The notes beneath the pieces were generated by a model. The model was not told the origin of the DNA. It searched no databases and worked only from the letters and a program-made list of their open reading frames with translations. From contig CM075760.1 of assembly GCA_037974335.1 (NCBI GenBank), positions 8,615,432 through 8,679,431 of the forward strand: 64,000 nucleotides of DNA, in the 5' to 3' direction. The position numbers were made by a program, and so were the translations under genes. Shown here piece after piece: positions 9,001 to 20,339 of this stretch. Position 1 is the stretch's first letter, and every line of letters starts with the position of its first letter. The stretch is from Prionace glauca. Lineage: Eukaryota; Chordata; Chondrichthyes; Carcharhiniformes; Carcharhinidae.

Positions 9001-12000
9001 GAGGATAGCCTGTTAGCGGGAGATACCAACAGTAACCAGGCCTGTGACACCACAGCTGGTTCTGCTGTGGGAAAGGGTGGGACAAAAAGCAAGCGAGCGG
9101 TAGTAATAGGGGACTTGCTAGTTAGAGGCACGGGCAGGTGTTTCTGTGGCCGCAATCAAAACTCCAGGATGATGTGTTGCCTGCCTGGTGCCAGGGTCAA
9201 GGGGGTGCCTGAGCCATTGCAGGGAGAGGGTGAGCAGCCAAAGGTACATATTAGTACCAACGATGTAGGTTGGAAAATAGATGAGGTCCGAAATGTGAAT
9301 ATAGAGAGTTAGGCAGAAGGCTAACGTGCAAGACCTCGAAGGTAGTACTTTCAGGAGTACTACAGGTACCACGTGCAAGTGAGAGTAGGAATAGGAGGAT
9401 TGGGCAGATGAATTGGGCTTGACAGCTCGCACAGGGGACAGGGATTCAAATTTTTGGATCATTAAGATCGTTTCTGGGGAAGGGCTGATCCGTTCAAGAG
9501 GGCTGGGACTAACATCCTGGGGGGAAGATTTACTAGAGCCACTTGGGAGGGTTAAACTAGTTTGGCAAGGGTGCTGGACCCAATGCAGTAGAGATACAGA
9601 AGAGAAGTTGAGGAAAACACGGAAGTTAAAGAGAGCACATCAATTAGTTAAGGCATTGTCAGTAATGCAAGTACCATTCACATCAGGCAAAATCAAGATA
9701 TGAGCAAGGGAAGTCCACATTAAACTGCATTTATTTCAATGCAAGAGGCCTGACGGGCAAGACAGATGAACTCAGGGGATTGATGGGTACGTGGGACTGG
9801 GATATTGTAGCAATTACTGAAACATGGCTAAGGGAGGGACAGGACTGGCAGCTTAATGTTCCAGCTTAATGTTGTACCTTTCCTGTAACAGATGTTATAG
9901 GAAAGGTACGACGAGGCGGGGGGGGGGGGGGGGGGGGGAGTTACGCTTTTGATTAGGGAAAGCATCATGACTGTACTGAGAGGGGATATATCCGGGTTCG
10001 GCCACTGAGTCTATATCGGTAGAACAGAGAAATAAGAAGGGGGAAATCACTTTGATAGGGTTGTACTACAGGCCCCCAAATAGTCAGCGGGAAATTGAGG
10101 AATAAATCTATAAGGAGACTGCAGAAAGCTCCAAGAAAAATAGCGTGGTAATAGTCGGAGATTTTAATTTTCCCAAGATTGCTTGGGACAGCCATCATAT
10201 TGGAGGGGTGGGTGGAGAGAAATTTGTTGAGTGTATTCAGGTGAAATTTGTTATTCAGTATGTGGGTAGCCCGACAAGACAGGGGGAAAAGCTTGAGCTC
10301 CTCTTGGGAAATAAGGAAGGGCAGGTGACAGAAGTGTGAGTGAGGGATCACTTTGGAACCAATGACCATAATTCTATTAGTTTTAAGATAGCTATGGAGA
10401 ATGATAGGTCTGTCCTATAAGTTAATATTCTAAATTGAGGCAAGGCCAATTTGTATGGAATCAGGCAGGAACTTGCAAAAATTAATTGGGGCAACCTCTG
10501 GGAAGGAAAACGGATGTCTACTAAGTGGCATGCTTTCAACAGTGTGTTAACCAGGGTTCAGGGTAAACACATTCCTCTTCGAGTGAAGGGCAAGGCTGGC
10601 AAAAGCCGGGAACCCTGGGTGACTCGCGATATTGAGGCCCTGGTCAAGAAGAAGAAAGAGGCACATGACGTGCAAAGACAGCTGGGATAAAGTGAATCTG
10701 TTGAAGATTATAGGGGGTTTAGGAGCAGAGTTGTGAGAAATCGGGGACAAGATTTTTTTGGCAGGCAAGCCAAAGGAGAATCCAAAGAGCTTCTACAAAT
10801 ACATAAAGACCAGGAGAGTAACTAGGGAGAGAGTAGGGCCTCTTCAGGATCAACAAGATCATCTAAGTGCAGATCCACAAGAGATGGGTGAGATCCTAAA
10901 TGAATATTTCTCATCAGTATTTACCATTGAGAAAAACATATATGTTAGGGAACTTGGGGAATTAAATATTGATATCCTGTGGAGTGTACATATTATAGAG
11001 AAGGAGGTGATGGAAGTCTGTAAGTGCATCAAAGTAGATAAATCTGTGGGACCTGATGAGATATATCCAGGGCGTTGTGGGAGGTTAGGGAGGAAATTGC
11101 GGGTCCCTTAGCAGAGATATTTGAATCATTGATAGTCACGGGTGAGGTGCCTGAAGATTGGAAAGTGACAAATGTTCTGCCTTTGTTTAAAAAAGGGCTG
11201 CAGAGAAAAGCCTGGGAACTAAAAGTGAGTTAGCCTCACATCTGTGGTGGATAAATTGTTGGAAGGTATTTTGAAAGACAAGATGGACAGGCATTTGGAA
11301 ATGCAAGGACTGTTAGGGACAGTCGGCATGGCTTTATGAGTGGAAAATCATGTCTCACAAATTTGGTTGAGTTTTTTGAAGGGGTAACCAAAAAGGTAAA
11401 TGAGGGCTTTGCAGTTGCTGATATCTACATGGACTTTAACAAGGCCTTTGACAGGGTACCGCATGGTGGGTTGTTGCAGAAAGTTAAACCTCACGGATCC
11501 AGGGTGAGGTGTGTAAATGGATAAAAATTGGCTTCTGTTGGTTGGTTGTAGCGGGTTGTTTTTCAAACTGGAGGCCTGTGAGCAGTGATGTGCCTCAAGA
11601 CTCGGTGCTGGGTCCACTGTTATTTGTCTCTTATACTAACGATTTGGGTGACAATATAGGAGGCACGGTTAATAAGTTTGCAGATGTCACCAAGATTGGA
11701 AAAGATCTTACAAGGATGCTACTGGGATTGATGGATTGAGTTATAAGGAGAGGCTGAATAGACTGGGACTTTTTTCTCTGGAACATAGAGGTTGAGGGGT
11801 GACCTTATGCGTGTCTATAAAATAATGAGGGGCATAGACAAGGTAGATAGTCAATATCTTTTCCCAAAGGTAGGGGAATCTAAAACTAGAGGGCATAGGA
11901 TTAAGGTGAGAGGGGAGAGATTCAAAAGTGTCCAGAGAGCCATTTGTTTCTTCACACAGAGGGTGGTGAGTGTCAGGAACAAGCTGCCAGAGGTAGTAAT

Positions 12001-12180
12001 AGAGACGGGTACAATGTTATCTTTTAAAAAGTGTTTAGATAGGTGGGTACGATGGGTATAGAGGGATTTGGGTTAAATGCGGGCAATTGGGATTAGTTTA
12101 GAGGTTTAAAAAATGGGTGGCATGGACAAGTTGGGCCGATGGGCCTGTCACCATGCTGTAAACCTCTATGACTCTATAAT
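9001..12180 (+). mobile_element. Old but near full-span CR1 LINE (ORF1 esterase-like domain through 3' end)
   Basis: This copy spans most of a CR1. ORF1 sequence at about 9060-9300 reads AVVIGDLLVRGTGRCFCGR then HISTNDVGW, the GDS-like and GTND-like blocks of the ORF1 esterase domain. ORF2 endonuclease remnants follow: WDIVAITETWLREG near 9800, ITLIGLYYRPPNSQREIEE near 10070 and VIVGDFNFPKIAWD near 10150. Then come the reverse transcriptase (KSFYKYIKTRRV, VDKSVGPDEIYPG, MDFNKAFDRVPHG, DVPQDSVLGPLLFVSYTNDL) and the 3' end near 12180 (CTCTATGACTCTAT). A deletion joins the palm to the thumb at about 11705. A run of about 23 G lies at 9917-9940. There are many stops and frame changes. It belongs to an older subfamily than the TTCTTATG-tailed copies. 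Confidence 0.85.
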
Positions 12181-12773
12181 AAACACGAGTTACAGGGTTG
12201 ATTGTATAGCTAGGGAAATGGCATTTGTGGACCTGTTGTGGAGGTAGATGAACTGTAGTGGATCCAGGCGATCTGGGAGGCCGGAATTGATTCAAACCAT
12301 GACAAAACTTTTGATGCATTTCATAATATTGAATATCAGAGTAACCGGACAATGATCATTAAGGCAGCCTGCTTGACTTTTCTTTTGTAGCGGCCTTGGT
12401 TTGGGTTTTTCTTACCTGATGCATAGATTAGCAACTTTCCGACTGAGAGACATTGAGCTTCAGTGGTCCAGTAGGCCATAGTGGGAGAGCAGCAAACGCA
12501 CTGAATGCTATGGACAGTAGCTATTCGCTGAACCCTGAAGCTTTATCCCACTTTTGAAAGCAAACCCTGGTACTTGAGTTCTGTGCCAGTCGAGTGTGAG
12601 ATTACTGTTTCTTCCTGTGTTGTGCGAATGGTGTCCACAAATCTGTGGTCTCCTCTTCAGGGTACAGATCTGTGTAAGTATAATAGTCGGAACTGTTGAG
12701 GCATCAGGATCTCCCTCTGCCAACTGTTAATATTGCGGTGTTAATCCAGATATTGTGGTGTTTATCCAGAACA
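12181..12773. other. Intron spacer between LINE copies
   Basis: No supported feature was found in about 590 bases between two CR1 copies. Confidence 0.45.
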
Positions 12774-13100
12774 CCGCTCAAGAAGGATAGTAGGACTAGG
12801 GGGCACAGCCTCAAGATAAAGGGGGGGGGGCGGTTTAGAACAGAGTTGAGGAGGAACTTCTTCACTCAAAGGGTGGTGAATCTCTGGAATTCTCTGCCCG
12901 TTGAAGTGGTGGAGGCTGCCTCGCTAAATGTTTTTAAGATGCGGTTTGATGGGTTTTTGATAAAAGAGGGGATTAAGGGTTATGGGGAGAGGGCGGGAAT
13001 GTGGAACTGAGCCACGACAGATCAGCCTTGATCTTATTGAATGGCGGGGCAGGCTCGAAGGGCTAGTTGGCCTACTCCTGCTCCTATTTCTTATATTGTC
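12774..13100 (+). mobile_element. CR1 3' end, 5'-truncated (TTCTTATG family)
   Basis: It begins within the ORF2 thumb (KKDSRTRGHSLKIKGG) and runs to a 3' end with an eroded octamer tail. It is nearly identical to the matching part of the 2.7-kb element, so it is young. It lies 50 bp before another copy in the same orientation. Confidence 0.88.
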
Positions 13101-13148
13101 CAGAGGAAACCAGCACAGATAGGTACCAGCTTTGTTGCAGGGCTTGCC

Positions 13149-14456
13149 TGACGCAGCACGGTTTCATTAAAGGGAAGTCGTGTCTGACAAATTTACTGGA
13201 GTTCTATGAGGATGTGTCTCGGGCGGTGGACAGAGGAGAGCCGGTGGATGTGGTCTTTCTCGATTTCCAGAAGGCGTTTGATAAAGTACCTCACAAGAGG
13301 TTATTGCAGAAGGTCGAGGGACATGGAGTTGGGGTTAGGGTGTTAGCATGGATAGAGGATTGGTTGTCAAATAGGAGGCAGAGAGTGGGGGTCAACGGGT
13401 GCTATTCGGATTGGCGGATGGTGACTAGTGGAGTGCCCCAGGGGTCGGTGCTGGGGCCTCAGCTTTTTACCATTTATATAGATGATCTGGAGGAGGGAAC
13501 CGAGTGTAGGGTGTCGAAATTTGCTGATGACACCAAGATTGGGGGAACGGCAAATTGTGCGGAGGGTGTGGAGAGTCTACAGAAGGATTTAGATATGCTG
13601 GGCGAATGGGCCAGGAAGTGGCAAATGGAATTTAATGTTGGCAAGTGTGAGGTGGTCCACTTTGGTAGGAAGAATGATAGGAAGGACTATTACTTACGGG
13701 GCGAAAAACTGCAGCAGGCGACGGTGCAGAGGGACCTCGGGGTCCTTTGCATGACTCGCAAAAACCCAGCTTGCAGGTGCAGCAGGTGGTCAGGAAGGCG
13801 AATGGGATGCTGGCCTTCATAGCGAGGGGGATTGAACATAAAAGTAGGTCTTGCTGCAGCTGTATAGGGCATTGCTGAGGCCGCAGCTGGAGTACTGTGT
13901 GCCGTTTTGGGCGCCGCACCTGCGCAAGGATGTTTTGGCCTTGGAGGGAATGCAGAGGAGGTTTACTAGGCTGATACCGGAGTTGAGGGGGTTGAGCTAT
14001 GAGGAGAGGCTGAATGAACTAGGCTTGTACTCGTTAGAGTTTAGAAGAATGAGGGGAGATCTCATTGAGACGTATAAGATGATGAATGGGATGGATAGGA
14101 TAGAGGTGGAGAGACTGTTCCCGCTCAAAAAAGACAGTAGGACTAGGGGGCACAGCCTCAAGATAAAAGGGGGGTGGTTTAGAACGGAGTTGAGGGGGAA
14201 CGTCTTCACTCAAAGAGTGGTGAATCTCTGGAATTCTCTGCCCGTTAAAGTGGTGGAGGCTGCCTCGCTAAATATTTTTAAGATGCAGGTTGATGGGTTT
14301 TTGATAAGAGAGGGGATTAAGTGTTATGGGGAGAGGGCGGGAAAGTGGAACTGAGCAGCGACAGATCAGTCATGATCTTATTGAATGGCGGGGCAGGCTG
14401 GAAGGGCTAGATGGCCTACTCCTGCTGCTATTTCTTATGTTCTTATGTTCTTAAGT
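13149..14456 (+). mobile_element. CR1 LINE, 5'-truncated, reverse transcriptase palm to 3' tail
   Basis: The copy starts in the reverse transcriptase (QHGFIKGKSCLTNLLEFYED) and includes [40 protein letters not shown] and KFADDTKIGG. It ends at 14456 with tandem TTCTTATG. Two frame changes are visible, a 1-bp loss near 13745 and a 4-bp loss near 13847. It is a young member of the family of the 2.7-kb element, inserted in the receptor intron. Confidence 0.92.
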
Positions 14457-14639
14457 GACAGATTACCAAATACAGACTCTACTCCGAATTTCCCGTCAGG
14501 GTTTACTTTTTCAACCTACTTACTTCCAAATCCCCCACAAGGTATCGAGGCTATTTACCTGTAGCTGAGTGAGGGTCAATGTTGTGGACTCTCTGGAAAA
14601 CTGTCTCCAGAATATGTACCATTGTGTCCCTACCATGGA

Positions 14640-14800
14640 GCAGCACAGTAACACAATGGTTAACACTGCTGACTCTCAGCATCAGGGACCTCAGTTCAGT
14701 TCCAGGCTTGGGTCACTGTCTGTGTGGAGTTTGGACCTTCTCCCCGTTTCTGCGTTGGTTTACTCCACATGCTCCACTTTCCTCTCACACTGCAAATGAC
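14640..14800 (+). mobile_element. tRNA-derived SINE, 3'-truncated
   Basis: The order is a tRNA-like head with AATGGTTAACACTGCTGACT and GGGACCTCAGTTCAGTTCCA (box A- and box B-like), then GGGTCACTGTCTGTGTGGAG, TTCTCCCCGTTTCTGCG and CTTTCCTCTCACACTGC. It stops before the usual right half. It lies 130 bp before exon 2 of the receptor. Confidence 0.75.
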
Positions 14801-14926
14801 GTGCTCGATTTAAAAAAATTCTTCTCTGTGTGTGTACATTTTTTTATTTTAACCCATCCTCGGTCTAAATGGTAATTTCTTCCCATGAATCATGTCTAAT
14901 TTCAATCTTTATTTTCTTCCTTACAG

Positions 14927-15828
14927 TGAATATAATCACAATTGCGACACTGACGAGCAGAAACTGTGGTCTGTCCAAATGTGTCACTTGTTACCTGGTG
15001 GCCATGTCAGTGGGGGATCTGCTGGTCATTATCACTGACCTGATATTGAGACACATTCCCATTGTTTATCCAGAACAGTTTTATTTCCTGCTATCAGTCC
15101 CTTTGTGTAACATCCATGCCGTCCTGCTTTATGCAGCCACTGACTGTTCTGTCTGGTTCACCGTCACTTTCACCTTTGATCGATTTGTGGCCATTTGCTG
15201 CCCCAAGCTAAAAAGTAAATATTGCAGTGAGAAATCAGCAGCTGTGGTTCTGGGAACAGTGACAGTGTTGAGCTGTTTAAAGAACATTTTCTGGTATTTT
15301 ATGTTATTAAATGGATATTGGCTGGGGAATGTTCCCTGGTTTTGTTTGGTCCTATTTGATTATGTGGAATCTCCAGTCTGGGGAACAATCGAGTTCCTCC
15401 ACCACATTCTAACGCCATGTGTCCCATTCGTCCTGATTCTGCTGCTCAATGCTTTCACCGTCAGACACATTTTAGTGAGCAGCAGAGCCCGCAGGAGACT
15501 CCGGGCTCACAGCAGCGGGGACAATCCCAGAGACCCAGAGATGGAGAGTCGAAGGAAATCCATCATTTTATTGTTTGTTATCTCAGCCAATTTCATCTTA
15601 TTATGGTCGACATTAATGGTTTATTCTATATGGTTTCGGATGTATGATTTGGGCTTCCGGTCAGTATGGTTAGATTATTTTGTTATGGAATTTGGCTTCA
15701 TGCTGCAACTCACAAGTTGCTGCACAAACACAGCCATTTATGCTGTGACACAGACTCAATTCAGACAGCAGCTAAAACATCTGCTGAACTATCCCCTTAC
15801 TGCAATTCTTCAACTCATTACACCCTGA
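14927..15828 (+). CDS. GPR139-like orphan GPCR, exon 2 (TM1 end through C-terminus)
   Basis: This exon encodes 299 residues of a class A seven-helix receptor after the acceptor CTTCCTTACAG at 14926. Visible parts are the end of TM1 (VNIITIATLTSRNCGLSKC), TM2 (LVAMSVGDLLVIITDLIL), TM3 with the conserved Cys (PLCNIHAVLL) and FDRF in place of DRY, TM4, and extracellular loop 2 with a likely disulfide Cys (VPWFCLV). TM5, a basic third loop (SRARRRLRAHSSG) and TM6 follow. TM7 ends CCTNTAIYAVTQTQFRQQL, the group's form of NPxxY. It closes at TGA 15826-15828. GPR139-like receptors are orphan or amino-acid-sensing; the ligand of this copy is unknown. The frame is intact and it probably splices to 5923. 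The open frame extends upstream to 14869, but that part is intron. Confidence 0.92.
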
Positions 15829-15889
15829 GAGGAAACCACAACTACAAGACCCCTGACTCTTTCTATTGGACATTCACATTATAAATAAC

Positions 15890-16645
15890 AAACAGCTCAC
15901 AGAGACAGAAAGGGTGACAGAGAGAAGAGGCAGTGTGAACAACAGTGAAAGTGATAGAAACACAGTGATTGACAGAGAGAGGGAAGGACACAAAGACATG
16001 GACATTGACAGATTTTGTAAGAGTTTCTAACAGATACAGGGAAAGAAACAGAGAGATCGAGAGAGAGACAGAGTGAAAGGGCAATGAGAGACTCTGACAG
16101 AGCGAGAGAGACAGCGATAGATATTGAGGAAAATAGTGAGGGAGATGGATATGGAATGAAAAATGGAGACATAGGAAGACAGAAGGGAAGATTTAATAAG
16201 AAAGGGAGAGGGAGGTTAAAAGGGAAAGGGAGATTGAATAGTAGGCGCAGGAGAATAGTCAGAGGCAGAGAGTAATAGTGATACAGAGAGACAGAGACAG
16301 AGACAGAGAGCATCAGCGAATGGGAAAGAGTGAGGCTGAATAAGTACAATGGACACAGCAAGAGCAAAAAACATAGTGAGGTAGAGAGAGAGATATGAGA
16401 AGGGGTTCAGCTACGGTGATGGAGAGGGAGATGGAGATGGAGCATGAGGAGGGGAATGAGACTGAGAGGGGGCAGGAGAGTCAAAGGAAGAGGTAAAGAG
16501 AAGGAGATTGAGGGAGAGGCAGAGCGACAATAAGGGGCACTAAGAGACACAGAGCAACATATAAAGCGAGAGACTGAGGCAGAGAGAGAGACGAAGAGAA
16601 ATGCACAGAAAGACAAAAAGAGGCAGAGAGAGATATATTTAATGA
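15890..16645. repeat. Long purine-rich (GA) low-complexity tract
   Basis: About 750 bases directly after the receptor exon are dominated by GAGAGACAGAGA-like words on the plus strand, with very few pyrimidine runs. Open frames on both strands here are Ser/Leu or Arg/Glu rich and reflect composition only. Confidence 0.9.
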
Positions 16646-16809
16646 TTTAAACGATAACTATTAGGTGGAGTTATTGTAATATGCGCTCCCTGATTGAGGC
16701 AGTTAATGCTGTCCAATCTGCGAGCCCCGCAGACGTATATAATATGGTGTGTCGAGGTCGCCAGAACTCAGGGTGTGTACACTCAGGGTGTGGATGTGAT
16801 GGACTGGTG

Positions 16810-17130
16810 GTTTTATCACTAGACTATTAAGACAGAAACTTAGCTAATATTCTGGCCATCCGGGTTCCAATACCACCATGGCAGATGGTGGAATTTGAAC
16901 AAATATATCTGGAATTCAGAATCAGCTGGTGACCATAAAACCATTGTTGATTTTCGGAAAAACCCACCTGGTTCACCAATGTCCCAAGGAAGGTAATCTG
17001 CCATTCTTACATAGTCAACCCGAAATGTGACTCCACGGTCACAGCAATGTGGATGACACTTAATTACCCTCTGAACATGGGCAACGAGGTATGGGCAATA
17101 ACTGCTGGCCGGTCAGCATTTAAACTTTAA
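16810..17130 (+). mobile_element. Second SINE family (CACCATGGCAGATGGTGGAA type)
   Basis: Landmarks are CACCATGGCAGATGGTGGAA, ATCTGGAATTCAGAATCAG, GGTGACCATAAAACCATTGT, TCTGCCATTCTTACATAGTC, CACAGCAATGTGGATGACAC and GGGCAATAACTGCTGGCC. Related copies lie at 20.66, 21.67 (minus) and 44.88 kb. Confidence 0.72.
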
Positions 17131-17269
17131 ACAAACGATAAACTGTTTCTCACAGCTGGATAAGTAGCTAATCCCTTTGATCGAGGACTTCAACTCAAAG
17201 CTGGCAGGAAGATTCTTATTTCTGATTATGAACTTATTGACTTACATTAACAGCTCGATGAGGATTCTC

Positions 17270-17590
17270 AGCGATATTCAACAATTCATACTCAGAGGAA
17301 CTTGAACATTTATAAAGTGTCAAATGTAGGCTTACATTAACACCTCAATGAAGTTACTACGAAAATCGGCTAGTCTTCACATACTGGTGCCTTTTCAGGT
17401 ACACTAAGGGAGAATTTAACATGGCCAATGCACCTAACCAGCATGTCTTTCAGACTGTGGGAGGAAACCGGAGGGAACCCATGCAGGTATAGTGAGAAAG
17501 TGCAGACTCTGCAAGACAGTGATCTAAGTCAGGAATTGAACCCAGGTCTCTGGCATACTGAAGCAACAGTGCAACCCACTGTGACACCTC
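17270..17590 (-). mobile_element. tRNA-derived SINE, minus strand
   Basis: It has the same layout as the copy at 6.4 kb: AGGGAGAATTTAACATGGCC, TGTGGGAGGAAACCGGAGG, and a terminal tRNA-like head with GGAATTGAACCCAGG (reverse of the box B region). Confidence 0.75.
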
Positions 17591-18655
17591 GTCAACGGTG
17601 ATAGTTTGGCAAAGATGTTCCAGAAGTACCTGTACGACGGTGCAGTCCATAACATTGCCCATATCCAGCTGTGGGTTTTATTACTGTCTGCCGAGCATTA
17701 TTGATGGGAACACCCTCCAGGAGCTGAGTCACTGAGGCAGATGCCTTTAGTTGGCTATGATTGACAGACACTTGTCAAACCCCCAATGGAAGAGACGATA
17801 ATCATGAACTTTTTTGTTAATGGAAACAACACAGTGCAGTTGGAGTCTTAAAAAGATGCCTTAATCCTATGAAACGGAACACGAAAATGAAAGAACAATT
17901 ATGAACGGGGAGAATAGTTATTTCAAAGCAGCAATAAATAATTGATGCAAAAGGAGAGAAAGATTGAATGATCTGCTTTCACAGCTGGATGATGCGCGAG
18001 GCTTAGGAGAAAATATCTCAAGTTAGCCCCAGTTGGTTTGGCTGTTGAAAGCTTTAGTCTATAAATAAATTCAGGCTCGACATGATGTGAACAGAGTGCA
18101 ATTAAAGTTCACCAGATTGATTCCTGAAATGGTGGGTGTTTCCTGAAGCTAGGAATCTATATCAAATGGTCACAGTTACATATTCTGTGGATTAGCTATT
18201 AGGGCTAAGACGAAAATACAATTCTTCAGTCAAAAGATTGTTAAAAATCTGTGGCACACAATATCTCACAGATAATGAACACTCAGTTGTCGAGTATATT
18301 CAAGGCACTACTCGATGGATTAATGGATATTATAACGTCACGGTACAGGAATGTGATGTTCAAGTAAGAAATCAGCCACAATACTACTGGATGGGGAGCA
18401 GGTATTATTAATGTTTGTGTGGACATCCCTGCTTATTGGCAGCTTTCATCTTTTACATTTCTGAGAAAATGAGTCAGCAATTATCCATGTCTCTCTGGAG
18501 GGGTTGAGAAAGTTGAGCGCATTTTGTCTGGAACGATGACGGGAATCCACAGAATACCTTTTAAATTATGAGCAGGGTCAAGTTATGAACTGGGTCAGAG
18601 AGAGACATGTGGAAATGCCTGACATGGTGAAGAGTACAAGAATCAGTAACCCTTG
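17591..18655. other. Intergenic DNA, partly LINE-like
   Basis: Weak CR1-like words occur near 18080-18300 (ACCAGATTGATTCCTGAAAT, then CAAAAGATTGTTAAAAATCT), probably a very old 3' fragment on the plus strand. Nothing else is recognised. Confidence 0.35.
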
Positions 18656-18664
18656 CCATGTTTA

Positions 18665-18703
18665 GTTTTCTGTGCAGTTCTCTCAGTGTTCTTTATCATT
18701 GTG
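18665..18703 (-). other. Second RSS-like copy (23-bp spacer), 60 bp beyond the first
   Basis: Read on the minus strand: heptamer CACAATG (18697-18703), 23-bp spacer, nonamer ACAGAAAAC (18665-18673). The surrounding 60 bp is a diverged direct duplicate of the block holding the main RSS of the supporting V. Confidence 0.7.
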
Positions 18704-18724
18704 TCTGCAATCCTCCCATGTTCA

Positions 18725-18763
18725 GGTTTCTGTACAGCTCTCTCCGTGTTCTGTGTCACTGTG
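18725..18763 (-). other. 23-RSS of the supporting V segment
   Basis: Minus strand: consensus heptamer CACAGTG (18757-18763), exactly 23 bp of spacer (18734-18756), then nonamer ACAGAAACC (18725-18733, one mismatch to ACAAAAACC). This is the signal expected on a TCR V segment that joins a D or J with a 12-bp spacer. Confidence 0.92.
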
Positions 18764-19069
18764 CACTGCGTCCAGTCAGTGCACAGTAATAAACAGCGGA
18801 GTCGCTCAGTTGTAGTTTGGTGATCTCTAACCGGCTGATGTTGACTGAAGAATGGATATAAACAGAAATTCTACCCCCTGCAGCGTTTTCATTATTCTCC
18901 TCCCCTGATGTGTGTGTCTGAAGCAGGTATTTCGGAGCCTGTCCTGGGGACTGACGATATCAGTGTATTGTGTACTGACAGATTCCTGAATATTCACAGG
19001 TTAGAGTAACCGTGTCACCGGCAGCAGAGGTTTGGAGAAGTGAACTTGGTGACACAGATGAGCTGGAAT
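18764..19069 (-). pseudogene. Leaderless TCR delta-type V exon, probable NAR-TCR supporting V (stop at conserved Trp)
   Basis: The exon follows a good acceptor (TTTTTATTCTGCAG, minus strand) in phase 1 and reads DSSSSVSPSSLLQTSAAGD, TVTLTCEYSGICQYTIH, a stop, YRQSPGQAPKYLLQTHTSG, then LEITKLQLSDSAVYYCALTG up to the heptamer. All V-domain landmarks are present except the conserved Trp after CDR1, which is TGA at 18960-18962 (H-stop-YRQ). An extra Cys lies in CDR1 (GIC). I see no leader exon upstream; a SINE begins about 100 bases away. A leaderless delta V downstream of a NAR V and J on the same strand is the known layout of the supporting V of NAR-TCR. The J donor at 22349 is in the matching phase. 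The stop argues that this copy is dead, unless the base differs between alleles. Confidence 0.85.
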
Positions 19070-19166
19070 CTGCAGAATAAAAATAATATGTTTTTTTTAG
19101 CCACTGTTTAGCCCGGGAAAGCTTGTCAATTGGGTCTGTCTGTTGAGGCAATTTGTTTCATTGAAT

Positions 19167-19480
19167 TTGGGGCTGGCACTTTGGCACTTCTTTCTCACAC
19201 CGTCAGGGAACTGGGTGCTATTCCAGTCTCGGGTCACTGACTATATAGAGTTTGCACGTTCTCCCCGTGTCCGTGTGGGTTTCCATGGGTGCTCCGGTTT
19301 CCTTCCACATCTAAAGATGTCCAGGTTATGTTGATTCGCCATGCTAAATTGACCATAGTCTTTTTGTGGCATTAGCAGAGTAAATGTCTGGGGTTGTGGG
19401 ACTAGAACCTGCGTCGGGATGTGGACGGTAGAGATTCAATGGGCCAAATAGTCTCCTTCTGTCCTTTTGGGATTCTGTGA
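19167..19480 (+). mobile_element. tRNA-derived SINE, near full length
   Basis: It runs from the TCGGGTCACTGAC region through TTGCACGTTCTCCCCGTG, GGTTGTGGGACTAGAACC and CAATGGGCCAAATAGTCTCC to a right end at GGGATTCTGTGA. It lies just upstream of the supporting V, in the intron between the NAR J and that V. Confidence 0.8.
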
Positions 19481-19484
19481 ATTT

Positions 19485-20335
19485 GTTTTAAATTGCATTG
19501 ATCATTGAAACAAGCATAGCAGACCTTCAAATGTATTTCCACATTGAACTGCACTCACCTGAAGTGCACCGCAGAAGGAACGGTGCAGGCAGCAGATTCA
19601 ATACTAACTTTCAAACAGTAATGGAGGAGCAAAAAAAAACTGGGACAGGACAAGACTCCAGTGCCAAGGGACCAAAGGAGGGCGAATGGGTACATTGGCA
19701 GCACCTTCAAATAATTGTCATTATTGGAAGAATTATATATTTTGCGAAGTATGGTTCTATTTTTATTAAATATCTGCCAATACCTATATTGGTAACATAT
19801 CAGTTCAGGAAAAAAAATCATAAAAGATCACTTTCCTCCTCACTGAACCAATTGCTGCCAAGGTTTCATTGCCCAAAGGAAAATTGATCTTTTTACTGTC
19901 CCTGCACATATCGATGTTCAGCACAGGGCAGAGGTGTTTGTCCGCACCTGTTAATCCGAGCTGACAATATATGTCTGTGGGTCGCAGACTGACCATTGGC
20001 CGTAGTTCAACGCTGCAAGCTAACTCCTGCCTGCCATAGTACTACTTGTTTGTTTCCGCCTATTTTTCTGTTTTACTTCGATTAGAAATATTTGTAAGTT
20101 GATTTCATATTATTTCTACATCTGAGTTGTTTTTTGCCTGTTCTTAGTGGTTTCTAACCGTTATGGTTTCTAACGGTCATGAAAACTTGCCCTAATTTCT
20201 CTCAGTTGTTCAGCCAATTCAATTTCCGCAGTGGTTTTACTGTTACTCACTCTGAACTGCCTTCAGGATATGCGAGAAAATCAATCTCTTTTATCCATTA
20301 GCTGAATGTTCCCTGTCCTTTTCGAACAGAATTGT
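19485..20335. other. Intron between NAR J and supporting V, unassigned
   Basis: A 129-codon plus-strand frame begins at 19498 but shows no known domain and no splice or V features. I regard it as chance. Nothing else is recognised. Confidence 0.4.
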
Positions 20336-20339
20336 CTCT

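Noticed and set aside
15897-16616. Open frames on both strands after the receptor
   Set aside because: By-products of the GA-rich tract.
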